Assembly (NCBI GenBank): GCA_024207135.1
Contig: CP042428.1
Coordinates: forward strand, 620,001 to 684,000
Length of the DNA stretch: 64,000 bases
Direction of reading: 5' to 3'
Source of the DNA: Arthrobacter sp. C2
Lineage (GTDB): Bacteria > Actinomycetota > Actinomycetes > Actinomycetales > Micrococcaceae
Part shown: positions 26,748 through 36,109 of the stretch, one piece after another
Layout: every line of letters begins with the position of its first letter
Position numbering within the stretch: position 1 is the stretch's first letter
Position numbers and translations under genes: made by a program
Notes under the pieces: generated by a model
The model's database searches: none
What the model was told of the DNA's origin: nothing
The model's input: the letters and a program-made list of their open reading frames with translations, nothing else

Positions 26748-27313
26748 GATGCACCGACTCCGGGATCGGAAAAGGCTTCGAACTGCCCTGAAATGATTTG
26801 CATCAGTTCGGGTGCGGCAGAAAAATACCAGTAAAGGTTTCTCACCTCTTCGTGGCCCATAATGGGTTGCCAACACCGGGATCTTGGCATCAACGTTGAG
26901 GTTCTGGGCGTGGCAGGCCTCAACACGCCGCACCACCATGCGATGACGCAGGTCGTGGAAACGTGGTGTCCGCGTGCGCCCGACAGCGCTCCAGCCCAGC
27001 TGCCGCCGCAAGACACTGAACGTGTGATCTGCGGCGCCGTAGCTAATGCGGTTACTTCGGTCGGTGCGGAAGAAAGGGGCGTCCCCCTCGGCCAGACCAT
27101 AACGGTGCTCTCGATCCGCGGCATATGTTCCCAACGGTTCCAAGGCACTGGGATGCAGGGGCACCAGTCGCACCCGGCCTCGCTTGCCGGCACGGATGGT
27201 AATGATGCCATTATTCATATCCACGTCGTCGCACTTCAGCGCCAACGTTTCGCTGGTCCGCATGCCGGTGCCGGCGATCAGCCCGAACAAGGTCGCATAG
27301 CTGTGGGGCCTTA
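26744..27313 (-). pseudogene. Tyrosine recombinase remnant A (first gene of a RIT-like pair)
   Basis: The remnant begins inside the catalytic domain at RPHSYATLFGLIAGTGMRTS (first catalytic Arg in TGMR). It continues through an HDLRH box and, after a one-base insertion near 26856 (GGGCCAC for GGCCAC), through HYGHEEVRNLYWYFSAAPEL, which contains the likely nucleophile Tyr, to its stop at 26744-26746. The N-terminal arm-binding and SAM-like parts are missing. The YWYFSAAPEL ending resembles Tn554/RIT TnpA-type recombinases. Truncation and frameshift make it inactive. Confidence 0.78.
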
Positions 27314-27400
27314 GGCCCTAACCTTGGATAGTGAGTCCGTTATCCAACGTTGGGTACCTAACCTTGAATAGCAGTTGTTTCGACCAAGGTTGGCTCCCAA
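27314..27400. repeat. Cluster of short direct and inverted repeats upstream of thrS
   Basis: CCTAACCTTGGATAG (27317-27331) recurs as CCTAACCTTGAATAG (27357-27371), 40 bp apart. Between them is a near-perfect palindrome TATCCAACGTTGGGTA (27341-27356). Inverted copies of the AACCTTGG core appear as CCAAGGTTGG (27384-27393). The cluster begins exactly where recombinase A is truncated. It may be an element end or a regulatory region of thrS; the remaining bases to 27580 show nothing distinct except the thrS Shine-Dalgarno (GAGGAG near 27570). Confidence 0.6.
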
Positions 27401-27580
27401 CCTGGCCCCGCCCGTGCATTGGGAGCGCGCCCGCGACTCGCACTTCCCTGACCGGACACGATGACTTGCGCGGTTTTCGATTGGTTGGCACCGGCGGGCG
27501 TCGGTTAAGCTGGTGGTTGGCTGGCTGTGGCCACCGTACGCCACAAGCCATGAAGCCGAACCACGAAACGAGGAGCCGTA

Positions 27581-29584
27581 GTGCTTGAGCAAATCACACT
27601 GACCGTCGATGGCGAACAACGCGAGGTGAATGCCGGCACTACCGGGGCCGAGCTGTACTTCGACGACCGCGAGGTCGTCGTCATGCACGTCGATGGGGTG
27701 CTGCGCGACCTGTCCCGCCCGCTGGAGGCCGGAACCGCCGTCGAGCGCGTGACCATCGATTCGCCCGCCGGGCTCGAGGTACTGCGCCACTCCACCGCGC
27801 ACGTCATGGCCCAGGCCGTGCAGCAGCTGCGCCCGGACGCCAAGCTGGGCATCGGCCCGTACATCACCGACGGCTTCTACTTCGACTTCGACGTCGCCGA
27901 GCCGTTCACTCCCGAGGATTTGAAGACCCTCGAGAAGATGATGCTCAAGATCGTGAACCAGAACCAGAAGTTCGCCCGCCGCGTCGTCACCGAGGACGAG
28001 GCCCGCAAGGCCATGGCCAACGAGCCGTACAAGCTCGAGCTGCTGAACAAGGCCAACGAGGCCGACTCGGCCGGCGAGGGCGTCAACGTCGAGGTCGGCG
28101 CCGGCGAAATCACCATCTACGACAACGTCGACCGCAAGTCCGGCGACACCGTGTGGTGCGATTTGTGCCGCGGCCCGCACCTGCCCAACACCAAGCTGAT
28201 CTCCAACGCCTTCGCGCTGACCCGCACCTCGGCCGCCTACTGGCTGGGCAACCAGGACAACCAGCAGCTGCAGCGCATCTACGGCACGGCCTGGCCGACC
28301 AAGGATGCCCTGAAGGCCTACCAGGAGCGCATCGCCGAGGCCGAACGCCGCGACCACCGCAAGCTCGGCGTCGAGCTTGACCTCTTCTCCTTCCCGGACG
28401 AGCTGGGCTCGGGCCTGCCGGTGTTCCACCCGCGCGGCGGCATCATCCGCAAGGAGATGGAAGACTACTCGCGTGCACGCCACGTCGAGGCCGGCTACGA
28501 GTTCGTCTACACCCCGCACATCACCAAGGGCCACCTCTACGAGGTCTCCGGGCACCTGGACTGGTACCGCGACGGCATGTTCCCGCCGATGCACGTTGAC
28601 GCGGAGCTCAACGAGGACGGCACGGTGCGCAAGCCCGGCCAGGACTACTACCTCAAGCCGATGAACTGCCCGATGCACAACCTGATCTTCCGCTCGCGCG
28701 GTCGGTCCTACCGCGAACTGCCGCTGCGCCTGTTCGAGTTCGGCTCGGTCTACCGCTACGAGAAGTCCGGCGTGGTCCACGGGCTGACCCGCGTGCGCGG
28801 CATGACACAGGACGACGCCCACATCTACTGCACCAAGGAGCAGATGAAGGGCGAGCTGACCGAAACGCTGAACTTCGTGCTCGGGCTGCTCAAGGACTAC
28901 GGCCTTGATGACTTCTACCTGGAGCTCTCCACCAAGAACCCGGAGAAGTTCGTCGGCGACGACGACGTCTGGGAGGAAGCCACCCGCACCCTGGCCGAGG
29001 TCGCCGAGGCCTCGGGCCTGGAACTGGTCCCGGACCCGGGCGGAGCGGCCTTCTACGGACCGAAGATCTCCGTGCAGGCCAAGGACGCGCTGGGCCGCAC
29101 CTGGCAGATGTCCACCATCCAGCTGGACTTCAACCTGCCCGAGCGCTTCGAGCTCGAGTACCAGGCCGCCGACGGCACCCGCCAGCGCCCGGTGATGATC
29201 CACCGCGCCCTGTTCGGTTCCGTGGAGCGCTTCATGGGCGTGCTCACCGAGCACTATGCAGGCGCCTTCCCGGCCTGGCTCTCCCCGGTCCAGGTCGTGG
29301 GCATCCCGGTGGCCGAGGCCTTCAACGAGTACATGTTCGATGTCATCGACAAGCTCAAGGCCGCGGGCATCCGCGCCGAGGCGGACATCTCCTCCGACCG
29401 CTTCCCGAAGAAGATCCGCACCGCGTCGAAGGAAAAAGTGCCGTTCGTGCTCATCGCCGGCGGCGAGGACGCCGAGGCCGGGGCCGTGTCCTTCCGCTTC
29501 CGGGACGGCAGCACCGACAACGGCGTGCCGGTCGACGAGGCGGTTGCCCGCATCGTCGCGGCCGTGAAGAACCGGGAAGCCTAG
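27581..29584 (+). CDS. thrS: Threonyl-tRNA synthetase
   Basis: A 667-residue class II aminoacyl-tRNA synthetase that charges tRNA-Thr in the cytosol. An N-terminal TGS domain (about 1-60) is followed by the editing SAD domain with [10 protein letters not shown] (HxxxH) and CRGPH, then the catalytic core with KPMNCPMH (zinc Cys), motif 2 in [10 protein letters not shown] and motif 3 in [15 protein letters not shown], and a C-terminal anticodon-binding domain from about 570. The GTG at 27581 is preceded by a GAGGAG. It is followed by the HIT gene with a 4-base gap, so the two form an operon. The length is normal. Confidence 0.97.
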   Translation: MLEQITLTVDGEQREVNAGTTGAELYFDDREVVVMHVDGVLRDLSRPLEAGTAVERVTIDSPAGLEVLRHSTAHVMAQAVQQLRPDAKLGIGPYITDGFYFDFDVAEPFTPEDLKTLEKMMLKIVNQNQKFARRVVTEDEARKAMANEPYKLELLNKANEADSAGEGVNVEVGAGEITIYDNVDRKSGDTVWCDLCRGPHLPNTKLISNAFALTRTSAAYWLGNQDNQQLQRIYGTAWPTKDALKAYQERIAEAERRDHRKLGVELDLFSFPDELGSGLPVFHPRGGIIRKEMEDYSRARHVEAGYEFVYTPHITKGHLYEVSGHLDWYRDGMFPPMHVDAELNEDGTVRKPGQDYYLKPMNCPMHNLIFRSRGRSYRELPLRLFEFGSVYRYEKSGVVHGLTRVRGMTQDDAHIYCTKEQMKGELTETLNFVLGLLKDYGLDDFYLELSTKNPEKFVGDDDVWEEATRTLAEVAEASGLELVPDPGGAAFYGPKISVQAKDALGRTWQMSTIQLDFNLPERFELEYQAADGTRQRPVMIHRALFGSVERFMGVLTEHYAGAFPAWLSPVQVVGIPVAEAFNEYMFDVIDKLKAAGIRAEADISSDRFPKKIRTASKEKVPFVLIAGGEDAEAGAVSFRFRDGSTDNGVPVDEAVARIVAAVKNREA

Positions 29585-29588
29585 ATCC

Positions 29589-30197
29589 ATGGGGGAGTCC
29601 ACGAACGCCTACGCATCCACCCATCCGGGTGGCGCGTCCCAGGAAGCAGCCGATGCCGCCATCACCGACGACTTCGAACTCGCCGGGGTGCCCGATTCGT
29701 TCCAGCGCCTGTGGACTCCCTACCGGATGGCCTACATCAAGGCCGGCCAGGACCAGGTCAAGGACGAGGAGTCCTGTCCCTTCTGCGCCGGGCCGACCCG
29801 CAGCGACGAGGATTCGCTGATCATCCACCGCGGCAAGACCGCCTACGTGATCCTTAACCTCTTCCCGTACAACCCGGGGCACCTGCTGATCTGCCCGTAC
29901 CGCCACGTGCCGGATTACACGGACATCACGGCAGAGGAAACCGCAGAGATGGCAGCGCTGGCCCAAAAGGCCATGCGCGTGCTGCGCCACGTCTCGCGTC
30001 CCACCGGTTTCAACCTGGGCATGAACCAGGGCGTCACCGGGGGAGCGGGGATTGCCGCCCACCTGCACCAGCACGTGGTGCCGCGCTGGGCGGGGGACGG
30101 GAACTTCTTCCCGATCATCGCCGAGACCAAGGCCATTCCGGCAACGCTCGGCGACATCCGCGTTGACCTTGCCGCCGGCTGGGCGGAACTGGACTAA
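29589..30197 (+). CDS. HIT-family nucleotide hydrolase/phosphorylase
   Basis: A 202-residue protein with the histidine triad AAHLHQHVVPRW near 155-163 and the preceding zinc-type pair CPFCAG. It resembles the actinobacterial AP4A phosphorylase group (Mycobacterium Rv2613c), which splits dinucleoside polyphosphates in the cytosol. It starts five bases after thrS, the same arrangement as in mycobacteria. There the genes pgsA, an acyltransferase and pimA follow; here none does. The specific substrate is inferred from the family. Confidence 0.88.
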   Translation: MGESTNAYASTHPGGASQEAADAAITDDFELAGVPDSFQRLWTPYRMAYIKAGQDQVKDEESCPFCAGPTRSDEDSLIIHRGKTAYVILNLFPYNPGHLLICPYRHVPDYTDITAEETAEMAALAQKAMRVLRHVSRPTGFNLGMNQGVTGGAGIAAHLHQHVVPRWAGDGNFFPIIAETKAIPATLGDIRVDLAAGWAELD

Positions 30198-30220
30198 GGC
30201 GACGAGGCACTTCATGGATT

Positions 30221-30246
30221 GGCCGTCGGGGACAACCCCGGCGGCC
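30221..30246 (+). terminator. Hairpin after the HIT gene
   Basis: An 11-bp stem (GGCCGTCGGGG with CCCCGGCGGCC, one wobble pair) and an ACAA loop lie 23 bases after the HIT stop codon. It lacks a T tract. Confidence 0.45.
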
Positions 30247-30595
30247 GATCCGTTTAATGCGCGTTTCGCCGTTGCCGCCATTGCACCGGCTGTTCGTCTC
30301 TTTTGCGTTCGCCATGTTCCCGCATTCCCGCGGTTGCGGGCGACCTGTCGGGTGCGGGTGCCGTCAACCGGGAGACAGGCAATCCTGCGCGGGCATGGAA
30401 GGGCCCGGTGCCCCGTTGCCCCGATGGGGGTGCAGGGGCCAGGACGGCATTTGATTTTCCGCATTTTCCGCCCTCGAGATCCGGGGTGCGGCCGGAAACC
30501 GGTGCGCAGTCCTAAATAGAAGCTCCCACTAGGATGTTTCATTAAAGTCGTCGAGTTGACGCATCGTTTTCCCGGCGGCTTTACGCGCTGGACAT

Positions 30596-30613
30596 TAGGT
30601 GTGTTTGCACCTA
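30596..30613 (+). promoter_or_regulatory. Inverted repeat upstream of pdxS
   Basis: TAGGTG-N6-CACCTA forms a perfect 6-bp-arm repeat in the promoter region of pdxS. A regulator of vitamin B6 synthesis could bind here, but no PdxR/MocR gene is in the window. Confidence 0.35.
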
Positions 30614-30707
30614 GTTTTGAATTGTGACGACACACCCGCGGCCTTTGTGACGCGGCGGACCTACGATGATTCGCGTACTGCTCACCTTATTGAAAGGAAC
30701 CCCCAAG

Positions 30708-31622
30708 GTGTCTGAAAACCAAGGCGTCCCCACCCCCGCAACCACCGTAGGTAGCGATCGCGTCAAGCGGGGCATGGCCGACATGCTCAAGGGCGGCGTC
30801 ATCATGGATGTTGTCACGGCGGATCAGGCCCGCATCGCCGAGGATGCCGGCGCCGTTGCCGTCATGGCCCTCGAGCGCGTTCCCGCCGATATCCGTGCCC
30901 AGGGAGGCGTTTCGCGCGCCAGCGACCCGGACATGATCGACAGCATCATCGCCGCGGTTTCCATCCCGGTGATGGCCAAGGCCCGCATCGGGCACTTCGT
31001 CGAGGCACAGATCCTGCAGTCCCTCGGTGTCGACTACGTCGACGAGTCCGAGGTCCTCTCCCCGGCCGACTACGAGCACCACATCGACAAGTGGAACTTC
31101 AAGGTTCCCTTCGTCTGCGGCGCCACCAACCTCGGCGAGGCCCTGCGCCGCATCAACGAGGGCGCCGCGATGATCCGCTCCAAGGGCGAGGCCGGCACCG
31201 GAGATGTTTCCAACGCCACCGGCCACATGCGCAAGATCCGCTCCGAGATCGCCAAGCTTGCGGCACTTCCGAAGGACGAGCTGTACGTGGCAGCCAAGGA
31301 GCTGCAGGCCCCGTACGAACTGGTCAAGGAAGTTGCCGCCACCGGCAAGCTGCCGGTCGTGCTCTTCACCGCCGGCGGCATCGCCACCCCGGCCGACGCC
31401 GCGATGATGATGCAGCTGGGCGCCGACGGTGTGTTCGTGGGCTCGGGCATCTTCAAGTCCGGCAACCCGGCACAGCGTGCCGCTGCCGTCGTGAAGGCAA
31501 CCACCTTCTTCAACGATCCGGACGAGCTGGCCAAGATCTCCCGCGGCCTGGGCGAGGCCATGGTCGGCATCAACGTCGCCGACATCCCTGCCCCGCACCG
31601 CCTGGCCGAGCGCGGCTGGTAG
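30708..31622 (+). CDS. pdxS: Pyridoxal 5'-phosphate synthase lyase subunit PdxS
   Basis: A 304-residue TIM-barrel enzyme that forms PLP from ribose 5-phosphate, glyceraldehyde 3-phosphate and ammonia. The Schiff-base lysines lie in MAKARIGHF and [10 protein letters not shown], and the phosphate loop [16 protein letters not shown] is complete. The C-terminal [16 protein letters not shown] is typical. The GTG at 30708 follows AAAGGA and gives the standard N-terminus; an upstream ATG adds 14 unlikely residues. Its glutaminase partner pdxT is 4.5 kb downstream rather than adjacent. Confidence 0.96.
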   Translation: MSENQGVPTPATTVGSDRVKRGMADMLKGGVIMDVVTADQARIAEDAGAVAVMALERVPADIRAQGGVSRASDPDMIDSIIAAVSIPVMAKARIGHFVEAQILQSLGVDYVDESEVLSPADYEHHIDKWNFKVPFVCGATNLGEALRRINEGAAMIRSKGEAGTGDVSNATGHMRKIRSEIAKLAALPKDELYVAAKELQAPYELVKEVAATGKLPVVLFTAGGIATPADAAMMMQLGADGVFVGSGIFKSGNPAQRAAAVVKATTFFNDPDELAKISRGLGEAMVGINVADIPAPHRLAERGW

Positions 31623-31648
31623 GTTCCGGGCGATAGCCTGACAAGCAG

Positions 31649-31725
31649 CGGGCCGGGTGCACCGGATTCAGGATTCCCCTTCAACAAACGGAGGGGAATC
31701 CTGAATCCGGAAAGCACCCGGCCCG
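31649..31725. terminator. Large bidirectional hairpin between pdxS and the GNAT gene
   Basis: Two stacked perfect stems form one hairpin: 12 bp (31649-31660 with 31714-31725) and 19 bp (31662-31680 with 31692-31710), separated by a 1/3-nt internal loop, with an 11-nt apical loop. It is followed by GTTTG. It lies between convergent genes and is much longer than a usual terminator. Confidence 0.8.
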
Positions 31726-31901
31726 TTTGCCGTTGCCTGCAGGCGGGAGCGTGGTTGCCCTCCGGAACCCCTGCGATGGATCCCCACCCGGTGGAAATGC
31801 CGCCGGGTTCGATCGCGACGACGTCGATGCCGCCCGCCTCGGGGCAAGAGCGCGGGAAGCGGCCGCGAACCCGGCGTGCCGGGCGCCGCGGCACCGGGCG
31901 G

Positions 31902-32660
31902 CTACTGGCGCAGCACCAGGTGGCGGCCGCGACCCAGCAAACGCATCCCGTTGGCCTCGAAGAACGGTGCCGAGCTCGGGGTAGCGGCGGCAATCAGTTC
32001 GATGGGCGTGTCTTCCTCCAGCCCCAGTGGATTGACCATGCCGCGGGCCAGCCCGTTGAGCAGGGCCGAGCCGACGCCCCTCCGGCGCTGTGCCGAGGTC
32101 ACGGCCAGGCCGTGGATGGCCAGCTGGCCGCCGAAGGCCTGCTGGGCAAAGGCGCGGCCCACCAACTCGCCCTCGAGGGTGCGGGCGGTGGCCTGTTCGA
32201 TGCGGCGCAACGCCGGGTGCCCGGCGCTCAGCCCGGCAGCGGCCGGATCGCGCCACAGGTTGGCGACCTGCAATTCCTTCGCGTCTGCGCCGCTGGCCTC
32301 GGGGATCTCCGTGCCCAGGCGCACCCGCCCGTCCCACGGTTCCGCCGGTCCCACCAGTTCGCCGGCATGCCAGGAGATCTGTGCGGCATCGGAGAACCCT
32401 GCGGCCTCCAGCGGGCCGGAGGGCGCACCGGAATTGACCCATGCCTCGACCCGGCGCGCACCCAGGCGCGTGCCTTCGGCCAGGCCCGGGCGCAGCCCGG
32501 CCTCCTGAGCGTGGGCGGGGAAGAGCAGCACCAGCCGGCCGCGGGCCGGCTGCCAGGCCCACGAGCAGCCGTGAGTTGTGAAGAGCTTGCCGCCGGTGGC
32601 GATCGCCATGGCCTGGTGCCAGTGCGAGAGCGCGTCCTGCGCAAAACCAATGGTTGTCAC
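31902..32660 (-). CDS. GNAT-family N-acetyltransferase
   Basis: A 252-residue protein whose C-terminal half carries the GNAT acetyl-CoA motif QRRRGVGSALL near 193-203, preceded by the beta-strand IHGLAVTS and followed by AAATPSSAPFFEANGMR, the usual beta5/alpha4 region. The N-terminal half is a degenerate second GNAT-like unit. The substrate is unknown. The start overlaps the end of the M3 peptidase gene by four bases, so the two are coupled. The 176 bp to its left hold only the tail of the large hairpin. Confidence 0.85.
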   Translation of the reverse strand: MTTIGFAQDALSHWHQAMAIATGGKLFTTHGCSWAWQPARGRLVLLFPAHAQEAGLRPGLAEGTRLGARRVEAWVNSGAPSGPLEAAGFSDAAQISWHAGELVGPAEPWDGRVRLGTEIPEASGADAKELQVANLWRDPAAAGLSAGHPALRRIEQATARTLEGELVGRAFAQQAFGGQLAIHGLAVTSAQRRRGVGSALLNGLARGMVNPLGLEEDTPIELIAAATPSSAPFFEANGMRLLGRGRHLVLRQ

Positions 32661-34678
32661 GCGTTCGTGCTCCTTGCCAGTCCGCGGCGCACCAGCAGCG
32701 GTTCGATCCGTGCTTCGCGGCCGCGGAAGATCCCATAGGATTCAAGCGGGTCGCGGGTGTTGCCGCGCGAGAGCAGCTCGGTGCGGAACCTTTCGCCGTT
32801 TTCCCGCTTCAGCCCGCCGTTTTCGGTGAACCACTCGACGGTGTCGGCGTCCAGCACCTCCGACCAGATGTAGGAGTAGTAGCCGGCCGAGTACCCGCCG
32901 TCGAAAATGTGCTTGAAGTAGCCGGTGCGGTAGCGCGAGGGCACCAGCTCCGGGATCAATCCGGCCTCGGTGAGCACGCGCTGCTCGAAGGCCAGCGGAT
33001 CGGAAACCAGTTCCCCGTCGGTCAGCGAGTGCCAGGCCAAATCCAGGACGGCTGCGGTGAGGTACTCGGTGGTGGCGAATCCCTCGCCCCACAGCGCCGC
33101 GGCCTCCAAGGCCTGGACCGTGCCCTCCGGCAGCGGTTCCCCGGTGCGCGTGTGCGCGGCATAGCCGGGCAGCACCTCGGCGTGCAGGGCCCACATCTCG
33201 TTGACCTGCGAGGGGTACTCGACGAAGTCGCGCGGCACATTGGTGCCGGCCAGCGACGGGTAGATCCCGGCGGAAAACAGCCCGTGCAGCGCGTGCCCGA
33301 ACTCGTGGAACAACGTGTTGACCTCGTCCAGGGACACCAGCGCCGGTTCGCCGTCCGCCGGCTTGGGGATGTTCAGGGTGTTGGTGACCACGGGACGCTC
33401 GCCCAGCAGGGATGCGGACTCGCGGATGGAGTTCATCCACGCGCCCCCGGCCTTGGTGGGACGGGCAAAGAAGTCGGCCACGAACAGGCCCAGCGTGGAG
33501 CCGTCCTCGTTGAAGACCTCCCAGGTGCGCACGTCGGGGTGGTAGAGCGGGAAGTCGAAACGCTCGGTGAAGCCCAGCCCGTAGAGGCGGGAGGCTGCGG
33601 CAAAGACGCCACGCTTGAGCACCGCATTGAGCTCGAAGTATTCGCGCAACGCCCCGCGGTCCAGCGCGTGGCGTTCGCGCGCCACGGCGGCGGAGTAGTA
33701 CGCCCAGTCCCACGGCTGGACGGGGGATCCGGAAATCTTCTCCAGGTCCCCGGCCTCGGCCCGGGCATTGGCCACGGCCGCCGGGATGAGCTCGGCCAGG
33801 CGGCCGCGCACCGCAGCCAGGTCCGGGGCGGTGGCCTCCTGCAGCACCACATCGGCGTGTGTCGCAAAGCCCAGCAGGGCCGCACGCTTCGAGCGCAGCG
33901 ACGCCATCCGCGCCGCCAGGTCCAGGGTCCGGTTTTCGCCTTCCTGGCCGCGGTTCACCGAGGCCTCGAAGAGCCGTCGGCGCGAAGCGGAAAGTTCGAG
34001 TCGCTCGAGCAGCGGCTGTCCGGTGGGCAGCACCAGGGTCAACAAGTAGCCGTCGGGGTATCCTGCGTCGCGTGCCGCATCGGCGGCGGAGCCCAGTTCC
34101 CCGTCGCTGAGCCCGGCCAGTTCCCCCGGATCGGCGAAGTGTACGGCGGCCTCGTTCATGGCGCCCAGGAGCCTGCGCGAGTATTCGCTGGACAGGTCCG
34201 TGATCTCGCTGTTCAGTGCGCGCAACTGCTCCTTGCGCTTCGCATCGAGTTCGGCGCCGGCGGCACGGAAGGTGCGCAGCGTCTCTGCGACCAGCCGCTT
34301 GTCCTCGCCGTCGAGCGCATCGGCGTCCAAGGAGGCCAGACGCGCAAAAAGCTCCCCGTCAAGGTGGATGGCATCCTGGTGGCCGGAAACCAGGGACTGG
34401 ATCTGCGGGTCGATCTCGCGCAGTTCGTCGGTGCCATGGGCGGAGAAGACCGTCCAGTACGCCATCACGGCGCGCCGCAGCAGCGCGCCGCTGCGTTCCA
34501 TGGCCACAAAGGTGTTCTCAAAGGTCGGGGCCTGCGTGTTTTGCGCGATGGCCCGAAGTTCTTCCAGGTGCCCAGCGACACCCTGCTGGACGGCATCCAG
34601 GTAGTGGGCTGCCTCCAGGGCTGAATAATCTGGGAATTCAAACGGCAAGGTGCTTCGCTCAAGCAACGGATTATGCAT
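32657..34678 (-). CDS. M3-family metallopeptidase (oligopeptidase A/Dcp type)
   Basis: A 673-residue zinc peptidase with the HEFGH active-site motif near residue 459 and the third ligand Glu further on (YPSQVNEMWALH). It lacks a signal peptide, so it acts on short peptides in the cytosol, as Dcp and OpdA do. The N-terminal helical lid region (1-200) and catalytic domain have the usual size. The ATG at 34678 fits the family start (MHNPLLERSTLPFEFPDYSA); the frame is open further upstream without a Shine-Dalgarno. It overlaps the GNAT gene by four bases and diverges from the CapA-like gene. Confidence 0.92.
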   Translation of the reverse strand: MHNPLLERSTLPFEFPDYSALEAAHYLDAVQQGVAGHLEELRAIAQNTQAPTFENTFVAMERSGALLRRAVMAYWTVFSAHGTDELREIDPQIQSLVSGHQDAIHLDGELFARLASLDADALDGEDKRLVAETLRTFRAAGAELDAKRKEQLRALNSEITDLSSEYSRRLLGAMNEAAVHFADPGELAGLSDGELGSAADAARDAGYPDGYLLTLVLPTGQPLLERLELSASRRRLFEASVNRGQEGENRTLDLAARMASLRSKRAALLGFATHADVVLQEATAPDLAAVRGRLAELIPAAVANARAEAGDLEKISGSPVQPWDWAYYSAAVARERHALDRGALREYFELNAVLKRGVFAAASRLYGLGFTERFDFPLYHPDVRTWEVFNEDGSTLGLFVADFFARPTKAGGAWMNSIRESASLLGERPVVTNTLNIPKPADGEPALVSLDEVNTLFHEFGHALHGLFSAGIYPSLAGTNVPRDFVEYPSQVNEMWALHAEVLPGYAAHTRTGEPLPEGTVQALEAAALWGEGFATTEYLTAAVLDLAWHSLTDGELVSDPLAFEQRVLTEAGLIPELVPSRYRTGYFKHIFDGGYSAGYYSYIWSEVLDADTVEWFTENGGLKRENGERFRTELLSRGNTRDPLESYGIFRGREARIEPLLVRRGLARSTNA

Positions 34679-34757
34679 GGTGTTAACCCTGTCATAAGCC
34701 CGCGGCACTGTGGGTATCCCGCGCCGGAATGCCCGCGGCAAAGGTTAGGCTCGGAGC

Positions 34758-36011
34758 ATGTTTGATCGAATAGCGCATGGGCCCGGGGCCCGGAAACGTG
34801 CAGCCATCGGCACCGCACTGCTGCTGGCGGCATCGCTGGCTGCCTGCACTCCCGCCCCGCCGCCGGGTCCCGCCGCGGCCAGCCTGCCGGCGGCCACCAC
34901 TCCGGCGGCCTCCGGCCCCGAAACCCCGGCGGCTTCGGCCACCCCGTCCCCGGGCGCCACCAAGGCTGCCGCGGACCCCGCGGACCCGTCGTGCCCGGGG
35001 GACGAGTGCATCGAGATCGCGGTGGCGGGGGACATCCTCCTGCACCCGGCGTTGTGGGCCCAGGCAGAGCGCGACGGGAAGGGGAAATACGACTTCGGCC
35101 CCCTGCTGGCGGGCATCGCCCCCTACCTTGACCAGAGCGACCTGGCCTTGTGCAACCTGGAAACCCCGGTTGCGGCTCCGAACGGGCCGTTCGGCGGGTA
35201 CCCGATGTTCAACGTTCCGCCGCAGATCATCCCGGCCCTGAAGAAGGTCGGCTATGACGGCTGCACCACCGCCAGCAACCATTCCATGGACGCCGGGGTT
35301 GCCGGGGTCGAACGGACCCTGGATGCGCTGGAGGCGGCCGGGATGGTTTCCACCGGCTCCTACCGCAGCAAGGCCGAGGCCCAAAAGCCGCTGCTGGTCC
35401 CGGCGGGCAGCGCCAAGGTCGCTGTCATCGCCGGCACCTACTCGCTGAACGGGATGAAGGAGGACGCCCCGTGGCGGGTCGACGACATCGAGCAGGCCTC
35501 GTTGGTGGCCCGGGCCAAGGCGGCACGCGCGGCCGGGGCGGACATCGTGCTCGCCGCGATCCACGACGGCGCCGAATACACCAGCGCACCCACCGCCTCC
35601 CAGCTGGCGCTGTACCGATCGCTGGCGGCCAGCGGCGAGTTCGACTTCATCTACTCCCACCACACACACTCGGTGCTGCCGATCGAAAAGCACCAGGGCA
35701 CCTGGATCGTGTACGGGCTGGGCAACTCCGTGGCCAAGCATGCGACCAAGACCCCGCTGAACAAGGAGGGGCTCACGGTGAAGATGCAGTTCGTGCGCAC
35801 CGGAGACACCTGGAAGCCCGGGGACCTGGTGTGGGCGCCGCACATCATGAAACCATCCCCGTTGCGCTGGTGCGCACTGCCCACCAAGGCCTCGGCCCCC
35901 TGCACCACCGAGGCCCAGGATGCCGCCTCGCTCAAGCGCACCACCGACACCGTGAACTCCATGGACGCCAAGGCCGACGGCGCAAGAATGTGGTCCTTGG
36001 GAAGCCGCTGA
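34758..36011 (+). CDS. CapA-family (PGA_cap) lipoprotein
   Basis: A 417-residue exported protein. A lipobox LAASLAAC (lipidated C30) follows a hydrophobic stretch, then a Pro/Ala/Thr-rich linker to about 75. The PGA_cap metallophosphatase-like domain has AVAGDILLHP, LCNLETPV, TASNHSMDAG, AAIHDGAEY and SHHTHSVLPIE. The family includes poly-gamma-glutamate capsule protein CapA and many solitary envelope hydrolases; with no capB or capC nearby, capsule synthesis is not supported. It is anchored on the outer face of the membrane. It diverges from the M3 peptidase gene with an 80-bp gap. Confidence 0.88.
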   Translation: MFDRIAHGPGARKRAAIGTALLLAASLAACTPAPPPGPAAASLPAATTPAASGPETPAASATPSPGATKAAADPADPSCPGDECIEIAVAGDILLHPALWAQAERDGKGKYDFGPLLAGIAPYLDQSDLALCNLETPVAAPNGPFGGYPMFNVPPQIIPALKKVGYDGCTTASNHSMDAGVAGVERTLDALEAAGMVSTGSYRSKAEAQKPLLVPAGSAKVAVIAGTYSLNGMKEDAPWRVDDIEQASLVARAKAARAAGADIVLAAIHDGAEYTSAPTASQLALYRSLAASGEFDFIYSHHTHSVLPIEKHQGTWIVYGLGNSVAKHATKTPLNKEGLTVKMQFVRTGDTWKPGDLVWAPHIMKPSPLRWCALPTKASAPCTTEAQDAASLKRTTDTVNSMDAKADGARMWSLGSR

Positions 36012-36109
36012 CCGGCCGCCGGGCACCCGGGCGTGTCACGAAAATATTCCCACGGGGTGCGGCGGGTTTATCCTGAGCTGTCCACGTACTTCATCTCGGT
36101 GCGCGCGGC

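Larger units (their letters stand above)
30198..30707 (+). other. Intergenic region HIT-pdxS
   Basis: This 510-bp region has no credible ORF. It opens with a hairpin (11-bp stem with one G-T pair, 30221-30231 and 30236-30246) that probably ends the thrS transcript. A -35-like TTGACG lies near 30556 and an 18-bp inverted repeat TAGGTGTGTTTGCACCTA at 30596-30613, about 100 bases before pdxS. The pdxS Shine-Dalgarno AAAGGA is at 30692-30698. Confidence 0.5.

Noticed and set aside
27314-27580. T-box leader before thrS
   Set aside because: No T-box core sequence or specifier arrangement was seen, and in actinobacteria T-boxes mainly control ileS.
34758-36011. Poly-gamma-glutamate capsule locus
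   Set aside because: Only a CapA-like protein is present; no capB or capC ligase genes are nearby.
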